52,845 bases of DNA from Parcubacteria group bacterium Greene0714_7 (GTDB taxonomy: Bacteria; Patescibacteriota; Minisyncoccia; Phycocordibacterales; Phycocordibacteraceae), in NCBI GenBank assembly GCA_007378985.1, contig VMHB01000002.1, forward strand, positions 105,428-158,272, read 5' to 3'. Every line of letters starts with the position of its first letter. Position 1 is the stretch's first letter. Positions 17,204 to 27,655 of the stretch are shown here, piece by piece. A program made the position numbers and the translations under genes. The notes under the pieces were generated by a model. The model was given only the letters and a program-made list of their open reading frames with translations. It ran no database searches and was not told the origin of the DNA.

Positions 17204-18115
17204 TTACTTTCCCGGTAGAGATGTCCCTACTGAAGTGATAGTGCCTTTTGTTGCAGGAATAGAAGTACACGGATATGCAATCATCCAACAAAGTCCGAAG
17301 GGGCGATAAAAACCAAGATGATGAACTCCAGGAACAATAACTAGCCCGTAGGGATAAATTGTTGGAACACTCGTTGGACTAAAAAGATAGGTGCCTGCCG
17401 AAGGAGGCCCTAGGGTGATAAGAAAATCTCCTGCACTACAGGTACAAGGGATTGCAGCTAGCACTATCCCACCATATGGCTGACTGATGCTTATACCTCC
17501 TGCGGATGATGCTCCCCCAGACGTGTTAGCGTTACTAATATTACTGGCAGAAGTGTTGGAATTTGATGTCGTGTGGGTTGAGGCACTAGTTGATTGAGTT
17601 TGCCCAGAACTTCCAGAAAATAATGATGAGAAAGAACTCTGAAGTTTTGAAAACAAACCAGAAAATCCACCAAAAGAAGACTCGCTGGACGATGAACTAG
17701 GAGATTGATTGGATGACCTAGGCGCTGATGCTTGTGAAGGCTCTGCATATACAGTACGCGCGGAAACATAATAAAGTATGGATTGTCGTTTAAAGGTGAT
17801 TGCCTCCGCTCCATTTCCTACTTCGCAATCAACAAACGACGGGAATAACACTCCTGAGACTTCTTTTCCTACGGCAGGCGAAGCATTAATAGGAGCTGAT
17901 TTTGAAATACCTCCTCTATATATAAACTGGGAACCAGAAGATCCAATCGTAACCAGAGACCCTGAAATGTTTGTGCAGGGAATAACCTCGAGCACCGTAC
18001 CTTCAAATGACGCCTGCTTTACTTGTGCTGGTTCACTCGCTCGAACAGCGAGCGGTAAAAGAATGAGCAGTATAGAGGTGAAAGCGAGGTAGGGAATAGC
18101 ATTAAATCGAGACAT
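17204..18115 (-). CDS. Uncharacterised secreted protein, Ser/Asn-rich middle region
   Basis: Signal peptide-like N-terminus MSRFNAIPYLAFTSILLILLPLAVRA; low-complexity centre. Confidence 0.6.
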   Translation of the reverse strand: MSRFNAIPYLAFTSILLILLPLAVRASEPAQVKQASFEGTVLEVIPCTNISGSLVTIGSSGSQFIYRGGISKSAPINASPAVGKEVSGVLFPSFVDCEVGNGAEAITFKRQSILYYVSARTVYAEPSQASAPRSSNQSPSSSSSESSFGGFSGLFSKLQSSFSSLFSGSSGQTQSTSASTHTTSNSNTSASNISNANTSGGASSAGGISISQPYGGIVLAAIPCTCSAGDFLITLGPPSAGTYLFSPTSVPTIYPYGLVIVPGVHHLGFYRPFGLCWMIAYPCTSIPATKGTITSVGTSLPGK

Positions 18116-18188
18116 GACAACACTATAACTTGCTCATGAGCCACTATCCTAGATTTTTAACACAACAACCCAATAACCATGCCCCCCC

Positions 18189-18217
18189 ACCCCACAAAGG
18201 TCGGACCTTTGTGGGGT
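18189..18217. terminator. Hairpin ACCCCACAAAGGTCGGACCTTTGTGGGGT
   Basis: Strong inverted repeat. Confidence 0.65.
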
Positions 18218-18266
18218 GTTTATGGTATGCTCATCAAAAATCAGACAACAGGTATGACACATTCGA

Positions 18267-18479
18267 GTGAAAAACATGGAGGGAAAGAGGGGGAGGAAAA
18301 TTTCTTGGAGAGCGTTTCTTATTACCCTAGGAGTTATGGGGGCTTCGGCGGTGGCTTTGTCTCTAAACCCCAAATCTCCGCCAAAGTCCGTGGAACAAGA
18401 ACACCAGCTGTCTATTGCTGAAATCAAATCTCTCATACGAGAGTTTGAATCACAATACGCCCCATATCGTCCTGAATAG
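18267..18479 (+). CDS. Small single-TM protein (70 aa)
   Basis: ISWRAFLITLGVMGASAVALSL TM; followed by a terminator-like hairpin near 18500-18530. Confidence 0.45.
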   Translation: MKNMEGKRGRKISWRAFLITLGVMGASAVALSLNPKSPPKSVEQEHQLSIAEIKSLIREFESQYAPYRPE

Positions 18480-18612
18480 CGAAAGACCTTTCCCCGAAAA
18501 AAACATCCACCAAACAGGCGGATGTTTTTATTTTTAACACTACGCTTCTAATCCCCACAGGCATGTATAAAGGACAATCGTCCTTTATAGCTGGGGTTAT
18601 ACTAACGGTACG

Positions 18613-19353
18613 ATGGAAACCCAAAATAAATGGGGGGGTGCTTTTTGGGCAGTGATATTTGCAGTCGTTGTTATAGGTGGATCTTCTGCGTATTCCTTTC
18701 TACATCAACCAAAAAGAATAGCGGTAATCCCTGGTGGGGAAACAATGACAGGCTGGCAATCTGTTTCAAGTACTGTGACACAATCCTCAGATAACAGCCT
18801 CACGGGATCTCTTTCGGAGGACCTATATGCAAAACTTGCAGAAAACACAAACTACAGCGCAAGAGAGCGGGATGTCATTATTGCCTCACTAGTAAAAGAA
18901 AGAGTGGTGAGTCCCGCTATAGTGCCGAACATCAATCTTGTTGATTTAAATATCAGTGACACGGCCTCGCTAGACACATACTCCAAACTACTGGTGGTCA
19001 TTTTGAGTCAAGCCAGTCAAGTTAAAAAATATGAAGTAACGGTTTTCACACAAAGTGTCATGAACGACAATATTTATGGAACACCCGCACTTCAATCAAC
19101 GGCTGATTTATATAAAAAGATAGGAGCATCGCTACTAATAATGGAGGTGCCGAAAGCACTCGCTACAGAACACCTAGAAGTGGTGAAAAGTGTTGGGGCA
19201 CTAGCCAGAGCTGTTGAGAACATGGCGAAATGGAAGGGCGATCCTATAGAAGCTCTTTCCGATGTGGACACATTTAATAAAGCAAAGAGCTACACTGAGG
19301 GGAGTGTGGATACACTACTCTTAGCGGTGATGGCATTTCAAAATAAAACATGA
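18613..19353 (+). CDS. Uncharacterised single-TM protein, first gene of the T4SS-like block
   Basis: N-terminal TM; 4-nt overlap with the next gene. Confidence 0.65.
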   Translation: METQNKWGGAFWAVIFAVVVIGGSSAYSFLHQPKRIAVIPGGETMTGWQSVSSTVTQSSDNSLTGSLSEDLYAKLAENTNYSARERDVIIASLVKERVVSPAIVPNINLVDLNISDTASLDTYSKLLVVILSQASQVKKYEVTVFTQSVMNDNIYGTPALQSTADLYKKIGASLLIMEVPKALATEHLEVVKSVGALARAVENMAKWKGDPIEALSDVDTFNKAKSYTEGSVDTLLLAVMAFQNKT

Positions 19354-21359
19354 AAAAAATAATTCTCATAATTTTGTTACTTGCTCTTGCTCCACTGTCT
19401 GTATCGGCTGGCGAAATCAACCCAGTGATACCACCTATCGATAGCAGTCTCGCAGGATCACCAGAGTATATCGACGCAACTTCCGCAGGAGCAGATAATG
19501 ACCCCAGTAAATCTGGAGAAGTTGCAGGGTGTAAATCAGACTCACAAGGTTCTCTTGGCTCAATATCGGGAATACTTGGATCATTATTCCAAGGAGGTAA
19601 CCTCAGTTCTCTTTTAAGTGGTGCGCAGGGCGGTAACATAAGTGGAATTATCAGCAGCATTACCGGCGGAAGTCAGACGGGCCAAATAATTTCAAGTCTC
19701 CTCGGTAGTAATGGAAACATAAGCAGTATTCTCAGTAGCTCAGGCTTGGGAAATGTAGTTGGAAACTTACTCGGTGGAAGTAGCGGAAGCAGTATAGGTG
19801 GCGCTGTGAGTGGATTACTTGGTGGAAGTGGTGGAATCGGTGGCTCTGTTAGTGGATTACTTGGTGGCGGTCTTGGAGGTATTGCTGGTGGCGCTTTGGG
19901 GCTGATAGGTGGGGGAATGGGTGCTGTGCCAGTGAGCGACAGCACAGTGCAGAGCAACACTCAAAAAATCCATGATGTTAACCAGAAAATCCAAGGGAAC
20001 ACAAAACAAATTCAAGCTGACCAAGATACGCAACTTGAAGTAACCTGTATACAAAATGTCTTGGTACGCAAAACTCGTATAGACGCAACAGCACGACTCG
20101 CTGAAGAAAATACCAGATATACAACCACAGGTAGAGATGGTGGGCCAATCTTTGAAAACAGACCCTTGGTAGAGATCACTAATACAACCAACAGCATCAT
20201 TACTAATGAGGTTGTTAATAATCTACTAACAAATAGCGGGATTGTCCCAGGTCTTATTCCCGTAGTACAAAGAACTATCGTTGCTGATACAAAACGTCAA
20301 ACGAGCTTCGCTGAACAAGTGAAATGCCCTCTTGCAGAAAAGATAGATGTCATTGCGTGCAGAAAAGATATTACAAAATGTGGGTCAACGGGTGACGAGA
20401 GGCGTGCCAACCGTCTCACCATTACTCTCACTGATGGTTGTACTGCAGAAGGAGTGACTGCCATCACCCAAAGTTATATTCAGACACGAAACGCCCTTGC
20501 TAGTGCCGACAGAGAACAACAGCTCGAAAGAGGCCAAGGATTCTATCCGAAGGTAACTTGTAGCGACGGGAGTACGGCAGGCACGGAGGAAGAATGTTTA
20601 GTCTTACAAACATACGCAGTTGCAACACCGGGGGTTGACCAAAAAGATGTACACACTGACACGCAGCTGAGCGGTGCACGTCAACAACAAAATGCGAACG
20701 ATATCGGGAGCTTAGTAAATTCTTTATTTGCACAGCTCGGTCAGCAAGCTCTCACAAGCTTGAAAGGCTTAGTTGGGTTGTCTAATAAAAGCTCAACGGG
20801 AAGCGGTTCATACCTTGATAACCTAACTCAAAACACCGGCGCCAGTGCTGCAAACCAAACAAAACTTACCTTAAATGACAATATAGAAAAAGCGCTGGTA
20901 ATCGAATACGCATACCAGGCCACTCTTGCCGACATGATTCTTAATCTAGAGAACACAAAGAGCGGATATGCGTCTGTACAAGCCTGCTACCTAGCTCTCG
21001 TCACTAAGGGCGGAGGATTAGGTATTGATTCGGGGGCGGCAACCACAAAAATGAACCAAGCATCTTCAACGGTGCACACTACACTTGCTCCTCAAATAGA
21101 ATTAGCTTCAGTTGCGTTTGATAATTCAGACAGCACCTCTTCATCACTCGAAGCACTGCAATCGGAGGTAGGAAGTGCTGAAACTTCTACTGAAATTAAC
21201 GCGCTCTCTGAGGCATTCAACTCTCTCAAAACATATGGCCCTATACATACGCAAAATAACCTCGCTTCTCTTACCAATGACCGCGATGCATCTAAAACAT
21301 TGCTCGCTGAAATGACTGCGACCGCAAACACAGAGCTAGCCCAATGCAGAACCTATTAG
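19350..21359 (+). CDS. Secreted Gly/Ser-rich protein of the T4SS-like block
   Basis: Signal peptide; repetitive GG/SG-rich segment (SGLLGGSGGIGGSVSGLLGGGLGG); soluble C-terminal half. Confidence 0.7.
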   Translation: MKKIILIILLLALAPLSVSAGEINPVIPPIDSSLAGSPEYIDATSAGADNDPSKSGEVAGCKSDSQGSLGSISGILGSLFQGGNLSSLLSGAQGGNISGIISSITGGSQTGQIISSLLGSNGNISSILSSSGLGNVVGNLLGGSSGSSIGGAVSGLLGGSGGIGGSVSGLLGGGLGGIAGGALGLIGGGMGAVPVSDSTVQSNTQKIHDVNQKIQGNTKQIQADQDTQLEVTCIQNVLVRKTRIDATARLAEENTRYTTTGRDGGPIFENRPLVEITNTTNSIITNEVVNNLLTNSGIVPGLIPVVQRTIVADTKRQTSFAEQVKCPLAEKIDVIACRKDITKCGSTGDERRANRLTITLTDGCTAEGVTAITQSYIQTRNALASADREQQLERGQGFYPKVTCSDGSTAGTEEECLVLQTYAVATPGVDQKDVHTDTQLSGARQQQNANDIGSLVNSLFAQLGQQALTSLKGLVGLSNKSSTGSGSYLDNLTQNTGASAANQTKLTLNDNIEKALVIEYAYQATLADMILNLENTKSGYASVQACYLALVTKGGGLGIDSGAATTKMNQASSTVHTTLAPQIELASVAFDNSDSTSSSLEALQSEVGSAETSTEINALSEAFNSLKTYGPIHTQNNLASLTNDRDASKTLLAEMTATANTELAQCRTY

Positions 21360-21361
21360 AC

Positions 21362-24300
21362 ATGAAGAAAGCTTTTCTAATTCTCTTACTCTCCATTACC
21401 TTAACGGGCTTAGTGGCACCATCACATCTAGCATTTGCTGGGGAACCGGGAGCAAGCGGGGCGGCTGGCGGTCTTGCAACTGTTGCACCTGAAGCTGCGA
21501 CAGCTCAGCAAACTGCAGAAGCCACCTACTCAGCAGAACAAGGTGCGGCTGGTGCAGCGATAGCAAATTCCGCAGGAGTGCAAAGAGGTCTAGATGTCGC
21601 TATCGACTGCGCATCGGCAGCTATTCCAATATTTGGGGCTGCGAAAGCAGATGACTGCCTCGCGAGCATCATCCGTGTATTTACTTCAATGCTTCTAAAG
21701 CTAGCGGAAGTTATCCTTTATTTTGTAGGGTTATTTTTGAATTTTTTCGTAGAACAACTTGTTGTGAATATGGGTGGCTTTGTTACCTCCTCAGATGCCG
21801 TGGGTATACAAATCGCGTGGCGTATTATGCGTGACCTTGCAAACCTCGCCATCATTGGTGGGCTTATTGCAACTGCCATCGGCACTATTCTGCATCTTGC
21901 AACTATAAACGCCCAAAAACTTTTAGTGCGCCTCATTATTGCAGCTCTCTTAGTAAACTTCAGTTTCTTTTTCGCAGGCGCGATTATAGATTCCTCAAAT
22001 TTTCTTGCGACCAGTATCTATAGAGCAACTATCCAAACTGAAAGATGTGCAGAAGCCTGTACTATTGTTGATCGTTTTGAGCGAGTTATCCAAAGTCCAC
22101 ATAAAAACCTAGCAGAGTATCTGCAAGGTAGGGTTGAGGGTCTTAGAGGCGGAGAACAAGACAGCCAATGGATGGGAGTTTTGCAAGATATTTTAAGCGT
22201 CGTACTTATTGCAGTAACAATATTCGTATTTCTGTCTGCTGCATCATTACTCTTAGGGCGTTTTGTTGCACTCATCCTTATTCTCATCACATCCCCTATA
22301 GGTATCGCCGGCATGGCCATTCCTCAAATAAGTAAATATGCAAAAGAGTGGTGGGAAGCACTTTTCAGTCAAGCCTTTTTTGCGCCGGTGTACTTTCTTC
22401 TTGTAGGTTTTTCTCTCACCATTCTTGATAATTCTAATGGCGCATTTAGTGGGAACGACACTAACCTCATCGGTGGTCTACTTACCTTCATGGTGGCAAC
22501 AGTTTTCATGTTGCAGTCGCTCAAAATTGCCAAAGGCATGAGTGAGGCTTCAAAACGACTTACTGATGTATACAAAGCGTCTGACAAAGTTGCTGGTTGG
22601 ATGCCAAAGGCGTACACCACACTACTTGCAAATGGCGCTGCACAAACTATCGGACGTGGCAGTGATGCGGTATTGGATGGATACAATCGTCTTTTATCAA
22701 AGTGGGAGCCTAAGGGAATAGTTGGGAAAAGCTTGCGTGCAATTTTGCCAGACAAATACATTAAGAAAGGGTTGGAAGGAGTTGCTAAATCAAAATTTGG
22801 CGGTGACGAATCATTCATCGATGCGCGAGGCCGAAAGATAGGACGAAGAGGTGAACTTGACCTGACCCTCCAGCGACAAAAATCTATGAAAGAATTGACC
22901 GCAGCACTCCCTGGAGCACGTGACGCTCAACTAGCATACGCGGCGGCATATGACGACGCAATAAAAAGAGGAAAGGATCCTGAAGAAGATCCAAAGTCAA
23001 AACAGGCATTTAAGGATTATGTTGCAGCAAAGGCAAAGGTTGAAAAAGCATTTTCACAATTACCCGATGAAGCGTACGACTACTACAAAACGCGCGACCC
23101 AAAAAAGTTTCAAGAACTGGCTGCACATCTACCAAGTGCGGATTTCAACAGATTAGTGAACGATAAAGAGATTCCGAAAGCAGTCAGAGACGAAATGAAA
23201 AAATTACGCTTCGGCGATATTCTTGGTCTCTACGAAAAGGGTAAGGAGATGGAAGATGCAGGCAAGATAGGTACTGATGAATATAACCGACTGCAAAGTG
23301 TTTTCTTTAACGCATTTAAACGAGGAGGTATCGACAGAAACGACTTCGAGGCGCTGCTTATCTACAAACCGGAGCTTATCGAAAGTAAATTCGTGATGGA
23401 TGGAGGACTTCCACATGGATTCAAAATGATTACGCAAGACACTAAAGAGCTTGGTGTATCTCAAAAGAGACTCGCCAAAGAAACATGGCGCTCTAGCGTT
23501 AAGGGAATCATCAAACGCTCAGGACAAGACGTTCAGGTGCCTAGTGAAGAGATTAATCCTGATACTGGCGAGAAGGTAACTACAACTAAAACTGTTGCCG
23601 CTGGCTCTGCTTGGGTATCAGTCAATGTTCACGACGATCAATTCATGGATGAGGTTGAAAAAATGGGTCAATACTTTGAAGGCAAACAACCCGATGAAGT
23701 GGTAGGCCAAATAAGTGACAGCACTGTCACGGCACCAGTCTTTGCAGCGGCGGCAACAGTTGGAGCTATATCGCAACTAGAAGGCCATAAAGATCCTAAA
23801 TTCATCCATGAGTTTGCAGAAAACCTCATACGCATCGAAAGAGAGATTGAAAATAACGACTGGGGAACCCCAGCAGATAAAGCGAGAATACGGGGTGTAC
23901 TCCATTGGATGAGGAACAACTCCGTCGGTCAAAAATACAGCAGTTATTTGACCGAAGCGGAGTCAAAAATCGATGCGGAGGAGCGCGGCGGTGGGACACC
24001 TCCACGACCTTCAACTCCACCTAGTGGCGGAGGCGGTTCTACACCACCTTCAGCGCCCCCTAGTGGAGGGGGTGGAAGTGCGCCGAAACCCCGAGGAGGA
24101 GGCCCTAGTACCAGTGGGGGACCAACTACATCGCCAAATTCAACGACTCCTTCGGGGGCAGAGCCTTCAAGTAGGGCAGCGGCTCCGCCACCTGTTCCAA
24201 GTGGTGAGCAAGTGTTGAGTCCGATCGAAAACGCCGAGACCCCTCAAATTGAAGACCTGCTAGAGCCAAGGCCAACCAACGCTGAAGAAGACACTACCAC

Positions 24301-24805
24301 TCCAGAAACTTCTGACGAATTCGAAAGTGCTCCTGTGGTACGCACTACTGCTTTTTCTGGTGGAGGTGGCGGACCTGGAGGTGGAAGCTTCGGCTCATTT
24401 GCTCTGAACTCCACACAGACGCCAGAACCAGTAGCTGAATCATTAGTTCAAACTGACGCTCCAGTAGTCGCAACAACTACATTTGATGATTTCGGGAGAC
24501 AGTTTGACCCCAATGATACTTCCGAAGCAAGCATTCAAACGGCACGTGAATATTACGGACGAGCGTCTGACGATCAAATTCTTAGCATGCGAGCAGAAGA
24601 TATCGTAAAACCTGTAGTGCTTGCCAGTTTAAAAGGTTCAACTCTACAGAAAGTAGTTCAGCGATGGCGAAATGACCCCGCACTATTAAGGAGAATGCAG
24701 GCAACTCTATTGCAGTTAAATGATCGAGTAAACGGACTGCCAGCAGAAACTGCTCGACTGGTCAATTCAGATGAGTTCAAAAACCTTACCACTCCTAAAG
24801 AATAA
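21362..24805 (+). CDS. VirB6/TrbL-like polytopic T4SS protein with long C-terminal extension
   Basis: Multiple TMs, LILILITSPIGIAGMAIPQISKYAKEWWEALFSQAFFAPVYFLLVGF; low-complexity tail. Confidence 0.75.
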   Translation: MKKAFLILLLSITLTGLVAPSHLAFAGEPGASGAAGGLATVAPEAATAQQTAEATYSAEQGAAGAAIANSAGVQRGLDVAIDCASAAIPIFGAAKADDCLASIIRVFTSMLLKLAEVILYFVGLFLNFFVEQLVVNMGGFVTSSDAVGIQIAWRIMRDLANLAIIGGLIATAIGTILHLATINAQKLLVRLIIAALLVNFSFFFAGAIIDSSNFLATSIYRATIQTERCAEACTIVDRFERVIQSPHKNLAEYLQGRVEGLRGGEQDSQWMGVLQDILSVVLIAVTIFVFLSAASLLLGRFVALILILITSPIGIAGMAIPQISKYAKEWWEALFSQAFFAPVYFLLVGFSLTILDNSNGAFSGNDTNLIGGLLTFMVATVFMLQSLKIAKGMSEASKRLTDVYKASDKVAGWMPKAYTTLLANGAAQTIGRGSDAVLDGYNRLLSKWEPKGIVGKSLRAILPDKYIKKGLEGVAKSKFGGDESFIDARGRKIGRRGELDLTLQRQKSMKELTAALPGARDAQLAYAAAYDDAIKRGKDPEEDPKSKQAFKDYVAAKAKVEKAFSQLPDEAYDYYKTRDPKKFQELAAHLPSADFNRLVNDKEIPKAVRDEMKKLRFGDILGLYEKGKEMEDAGKIGTDEYNRLQSVFFNAFKRGGIDRNDFEALLIYKPELIESKFVMDGGLPHGFKMITQDTKELGVSQKRLAKETWRSSVKGIIKRSGQDVQVPSEEINPDTGEKVTTTKTVAAGSAWVSVNVHDDQFMDEVEKMGQYFEGKQPDEVVGQISDSTVTAPVFAAAATVGAISQLEGHKDPKFIHEFAENLIRIEREIENNDWGTPADKARIRGVLHWMRNNSVGQKYSSYLTEAESKIDAEERGGGTPPRPSTPPSGGGGSTPPSAPPSGGGGSAPKPRGGGPSTSGGPTTSPNSTTPSGAEPSSRAAAPPPVPSGEQVLSPIENAETPQIEDLLEPRPTNAEEDTTTPETSDEFESAPVVRTTAFSGGGGGPGGGSFGSFALNSTQTPEPVAESLVQTDAPVVATTTFDDFGRQFDPNDTSEASIQTAREYYGRASDDQILSMRAEDIVKPVVLASLKGSTLQKVVQRWRNDPALLRRMQATLLQLNDRVNGLPAETARLVNSDEFKNLTTPKE

Positions 24806-24811
24806 CGATAT

Positions 24812-25570
24812 ATGAAAACATATACACAGCAAGAGCGCGAGCAAGCAATGGATGCTTTGCCAGTACCTGTCTCTGATTTTTTAAAGTCAGATACAATAAC
24901 TAACATATATGTTGGTATCGGTGAAAAACTAAACCTCAACTACCGGCAAGTTGGCTTAGCAAGCCAAATTACTAATGTGACTCTTTTGGGGTTGGAGCCC
25001 GAACATGCGCTCGAAACAAACATACATCAAGCACTTCCAGAGCTTTCCAATACTGCCACACGCGAGCTTGTTGCTGACATAAACGACCGGATTTTTAAAG
25101 AAGTTCAAAGACGCATTAAAGAAAATATTATTGAAAAAAAAACTGAACAATCTGAATACGAACTTAGTTTAAGGCCTACCGACGAAGAATTAAAGCAATA
25201 TGAAATTCAAGAAACAGTAGACAGTGAACATCCAGTAGAATATGAAGAATTGCTAAAACTTGCAGAACAAGAAAAAGCAGAGCGCAAAGCAAAAGAAGAT
25301 GCTGAGGAAGCTGAGGCTGAAAAAAAACGCCTCGCAACAACGCCGCCCACACCAGAAGAAACTGTTGACGCACCTACATCAAGTATTGTTGCGGAAAAAT
25401 TGGGTTTGGTGACGGATGTGCCGATTGAAAATAAAAAAAATGAAGAAAAAATCCTAAAGACTGCGCCAACTGAAACTCAAAATTCTGTACCATTAAAATC
25501 CAAACTAACTGAACCAACGAAGCCAGTATACAAGGGGGGAGTTGATCCGTACCGAGAACCAGTAGAGTGA
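24812..25570 (+). CDS. Uncharacterised charged coiled-coil protein of the T4SS-like block
   Basis: ORF context and composition. Confidence 0.65.
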   Translation: MKTYTQQEREQAMDALPVPVSDFLKSDTITNIYVGIGEKLNLNYRQVGLASQITNVTLLGLEPEHALETNIHQALPELSNTATRELVADINDRIFKEVQRRIKENIIEKKTEQSEYELSLRPTDEELKQYEIQETVDSEHPVEYEELLKLAEQEKAERKAKEDAEEAEAEKKRLATTPPTPEETVDAPTSSIVAEKLGLVTDVPIENKKNEEKILKTAPTETQNSVPLKSKLTEPTKPVYKGGVDPYREPVE

Positions 25571-25662
25571 GACAGTGTTTAGGGGGCTGGGAGTTAGCAT
25601 TTAGGGTTGATGTTTGTTCTTGTTGTTTGACAACAAGAACATTCAGCATAGAGTGCTTGGGT

Positions 25663-26181
25663 ATGGAAAAAGGATCGTTTTGGGACCATTTCTGGGGAAC
25701 AAAAAGAGTGCAGGCATCTGGGGATGGGCGATTGCGGGAAACCATTGCGGAACGGAGAATGCAACGCGGTGCTGAAGAGGAAAAAGCAAGGAGAGCAAAA
25801 GAACTTCGAGAAGCTGAAAGAATAGCAGTGCGGAAGGCACTCACTCCGGAAAAAAAATACCCTGATGTTGCACGCTTACTGGAAACCTTTTTGCATAATC
25901 TACGCAACAATATATTAAGAGCAGAAAGCAGAGGAGAAACACAGGTTGAATTAAAATTTGGCAGTCATCTGAAGTCAACGAACATAGAGGAACTGGAAGC
26001 ATTTAAAAAAATTAAAACATTTTGCAATAAGAATGGATTTGGTTTTCACTACTTCTCCGGAATAGAAGCTGGGTTTGATTCCTACGAACCAGAACAATGG
26101 AGCTCCAATCCCGAGTTCAGGCGCTACACAGAACATACGCCACGCAAAGGACATCCCGCAAGCATCAGAATAAACTTCTAA
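25663..26181 (+). CDS. Tandem paralogue 1 (MEKGSFWD family)
   Basis: Shares MEKGSFWD N-terminus and KIKTFCNKNGFGFHY pattern with the next ORF. Confidence 0.6.
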   Translation: MEKGSFWDHFWGTKRVQASGDGRLRETIAERRMQRGAEEEKARRAKELREAERIAVRKALTPEKKYPDVARLLETFLHNLRNNILRAESRGETQVELKFGSHLKSTNIEELEAFKKIKTFCNKNGFGFHYFSGIEAGFDSYEPEQWSSNPEFRRYTEHTPRKGHPASIRINF

Positions 26182-26453
26182 CGACAAAGTCACCAACACC
26201 AGCCAGATTAGAAAAGTGAAGGAACACGCGCACTTCGTCGTGCACGTAGAGAGCACAAAGGTCGGACCTCCGCAGAGTGTCAAAAACCAGCGTACAAAGG
26301 AGGGGTTGACCCGTACCGAGAGCCAGTAGAGTGAGGCAGTGTTTAGGGGGCTGGGCGACGCTTCGTCGGATCCGAAGGGATCACTTAGCATTTAGGGTTG
26401 ATGTTTGTCATTGTTGTTTGACAAAAAGAATATTCAGCGTAGGGTGCTTGGGT

Positions 26454-26975
26454 ATGGAAAAGGGATCATTTTGGGATCGTTTGTTGGGAAGAAAGGGCGG
26501 AGGGCAAAAAAATACGGAATGGGTAGATTCAGCTGAATCTTCACCTGATGGATCGCTACGAGAAATGATCGATGGGCGTAGAATCACCTACGAAGAAACA
26601 AGAAGTTTCGAAAAAGCTCAAGAAGAGCGTAGAGCCGAGGCGGATAAACAACATCAGGAAGCAGAAGCATGTTTAAATGCCTCCAACATATTAGAGGATT
26701 TCTTAACAAGTGCGTCTGAAAATATATTAGAAGTCGCTGAGAAAGGGTGGCATGAGATTTCTACCGAAGTTTCCATGGAAAACTTGTCGATGAATATAAT
26801 AGAGAACCTGGGGGCATTTAGAAGTCTCGAAACATTTTGTAATAAACACGGATTAACATTTTCTTACCGTGCCGATACAGCGTTTGGCTTCCATCCTCCC
26901 TATAAGGTGGTTAATCCTTACGGAAGTAACAGCTCTTGGGAAACTACCCACTACCGTTTCACAATATCTTTCTAG
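26454..26975 (+). CDS. Tandem paralogue 2 (MEKGSFWD family)
   Basis: Paralogue of 25663..26181: MEKGSFWDRLLG, SLETFCNKHGLTFSY. Confidence 0.6.
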   Translation: MEKGSFWDRLLGRKGGGQKNTEWVDSAESSPDGSLREMIDGRRITYEETRSFEKAQEERRAEADKQHQEAEACLNASNILEDFLTSASENILEVAEKGWHEISTEVSMENLSMNIIENLGAFRSLETFCNKHGLTFSYRADTAFGFHPPYKVVNPYGSNSSWETTHYRFTISF

Positions 26976-27212
26976 CGGCACACTTGTCGTGACCGCAAGT
27001 AGACTGCGCAAGCAAGAAGACACCGACCTGACTGCGTCCGCTTTGTTATTTCTAGAAATCTCTGGAGATTTTCCAACTAGATGAAAAAACCCTAGACGCT
27101 AACCTCCCCCAAGGGGACTGCTGACGCCCCGTCACATCCGCAGAGATGCTTTTGTACCCAATCGCTTCACTCTTGGACAAATCGAGAGACTAAAGCGCTA
27201 TACTCTATGAGT

Positions 27213-27653
27213 ATGCAATTCCAAGTTCCTCAATTCGTTGAAGTTGAAGACAAAATTTTCGGCCCTCTGACCGCAGTACAGTTTATATATCTCGTCGGAG
27301 GAGGCGGATTTCTCGTAGCCCTCTGGTTTGTTATGCCTCACTGGTTGGCAATAGTTATTGGTGGGCCAATCGCACTGTTGGGTGCTGGGCTCGCATTCTA
27401 CAAAATAAACGACCGACCACTTATACACGCACTTGAATCCGGCTTTCAATACCTTTTCCGTACAAAACTCTACATTTGGGAAAAGAAACAATCAAAGACT
27501 GTTCTTCCTGACGAAATTGTTCTTCCTGGACAAACACCCGCTGAAGATCCAGCAAAATATGCCCCCTCAGCCACTTCAAACAAAATTAAAGACTTAGCGT
27601 GGAGCTTGGATATAAAGGAGAGTATGTATAGTGATAAGAAGCAGCAAAGATAA
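27213..27653 (+). CDS. PrgI family T4SS protein
   Basis: FQVPQFVEVEDKIFGPLTAVQFIYLVGGGGFLVALWF..; ATG at 27213 or 27207. Confidence 0.85.
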   Translation: MQFQVPQFVEVEDKIFGPLTAVQFIYLVGGGGFLVALWFVMPHWLAIVIGGPIALLGAGLAFYKINDRPLIHALESGFQYLFRTKLYIWEKKQSKTVLPDEIVLPGQTPAEDPAKYAPSATSNKIKDLAWSLDIKESMYSDKKQQR

Positions 27654-27655
27654 AG

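Noticed and set aside
19673-19960. Pro-rich minus-strand ORF
   Set aside because: Antisense of the Gly-rich segment of the 19350 gene; compositional artefact.
23973-24218. Alternate-frame ORF within the VirB6-like gene
   Set aside because: Lies in low-complexity Gly/Pro-rich tail of the main frame; no independent support.
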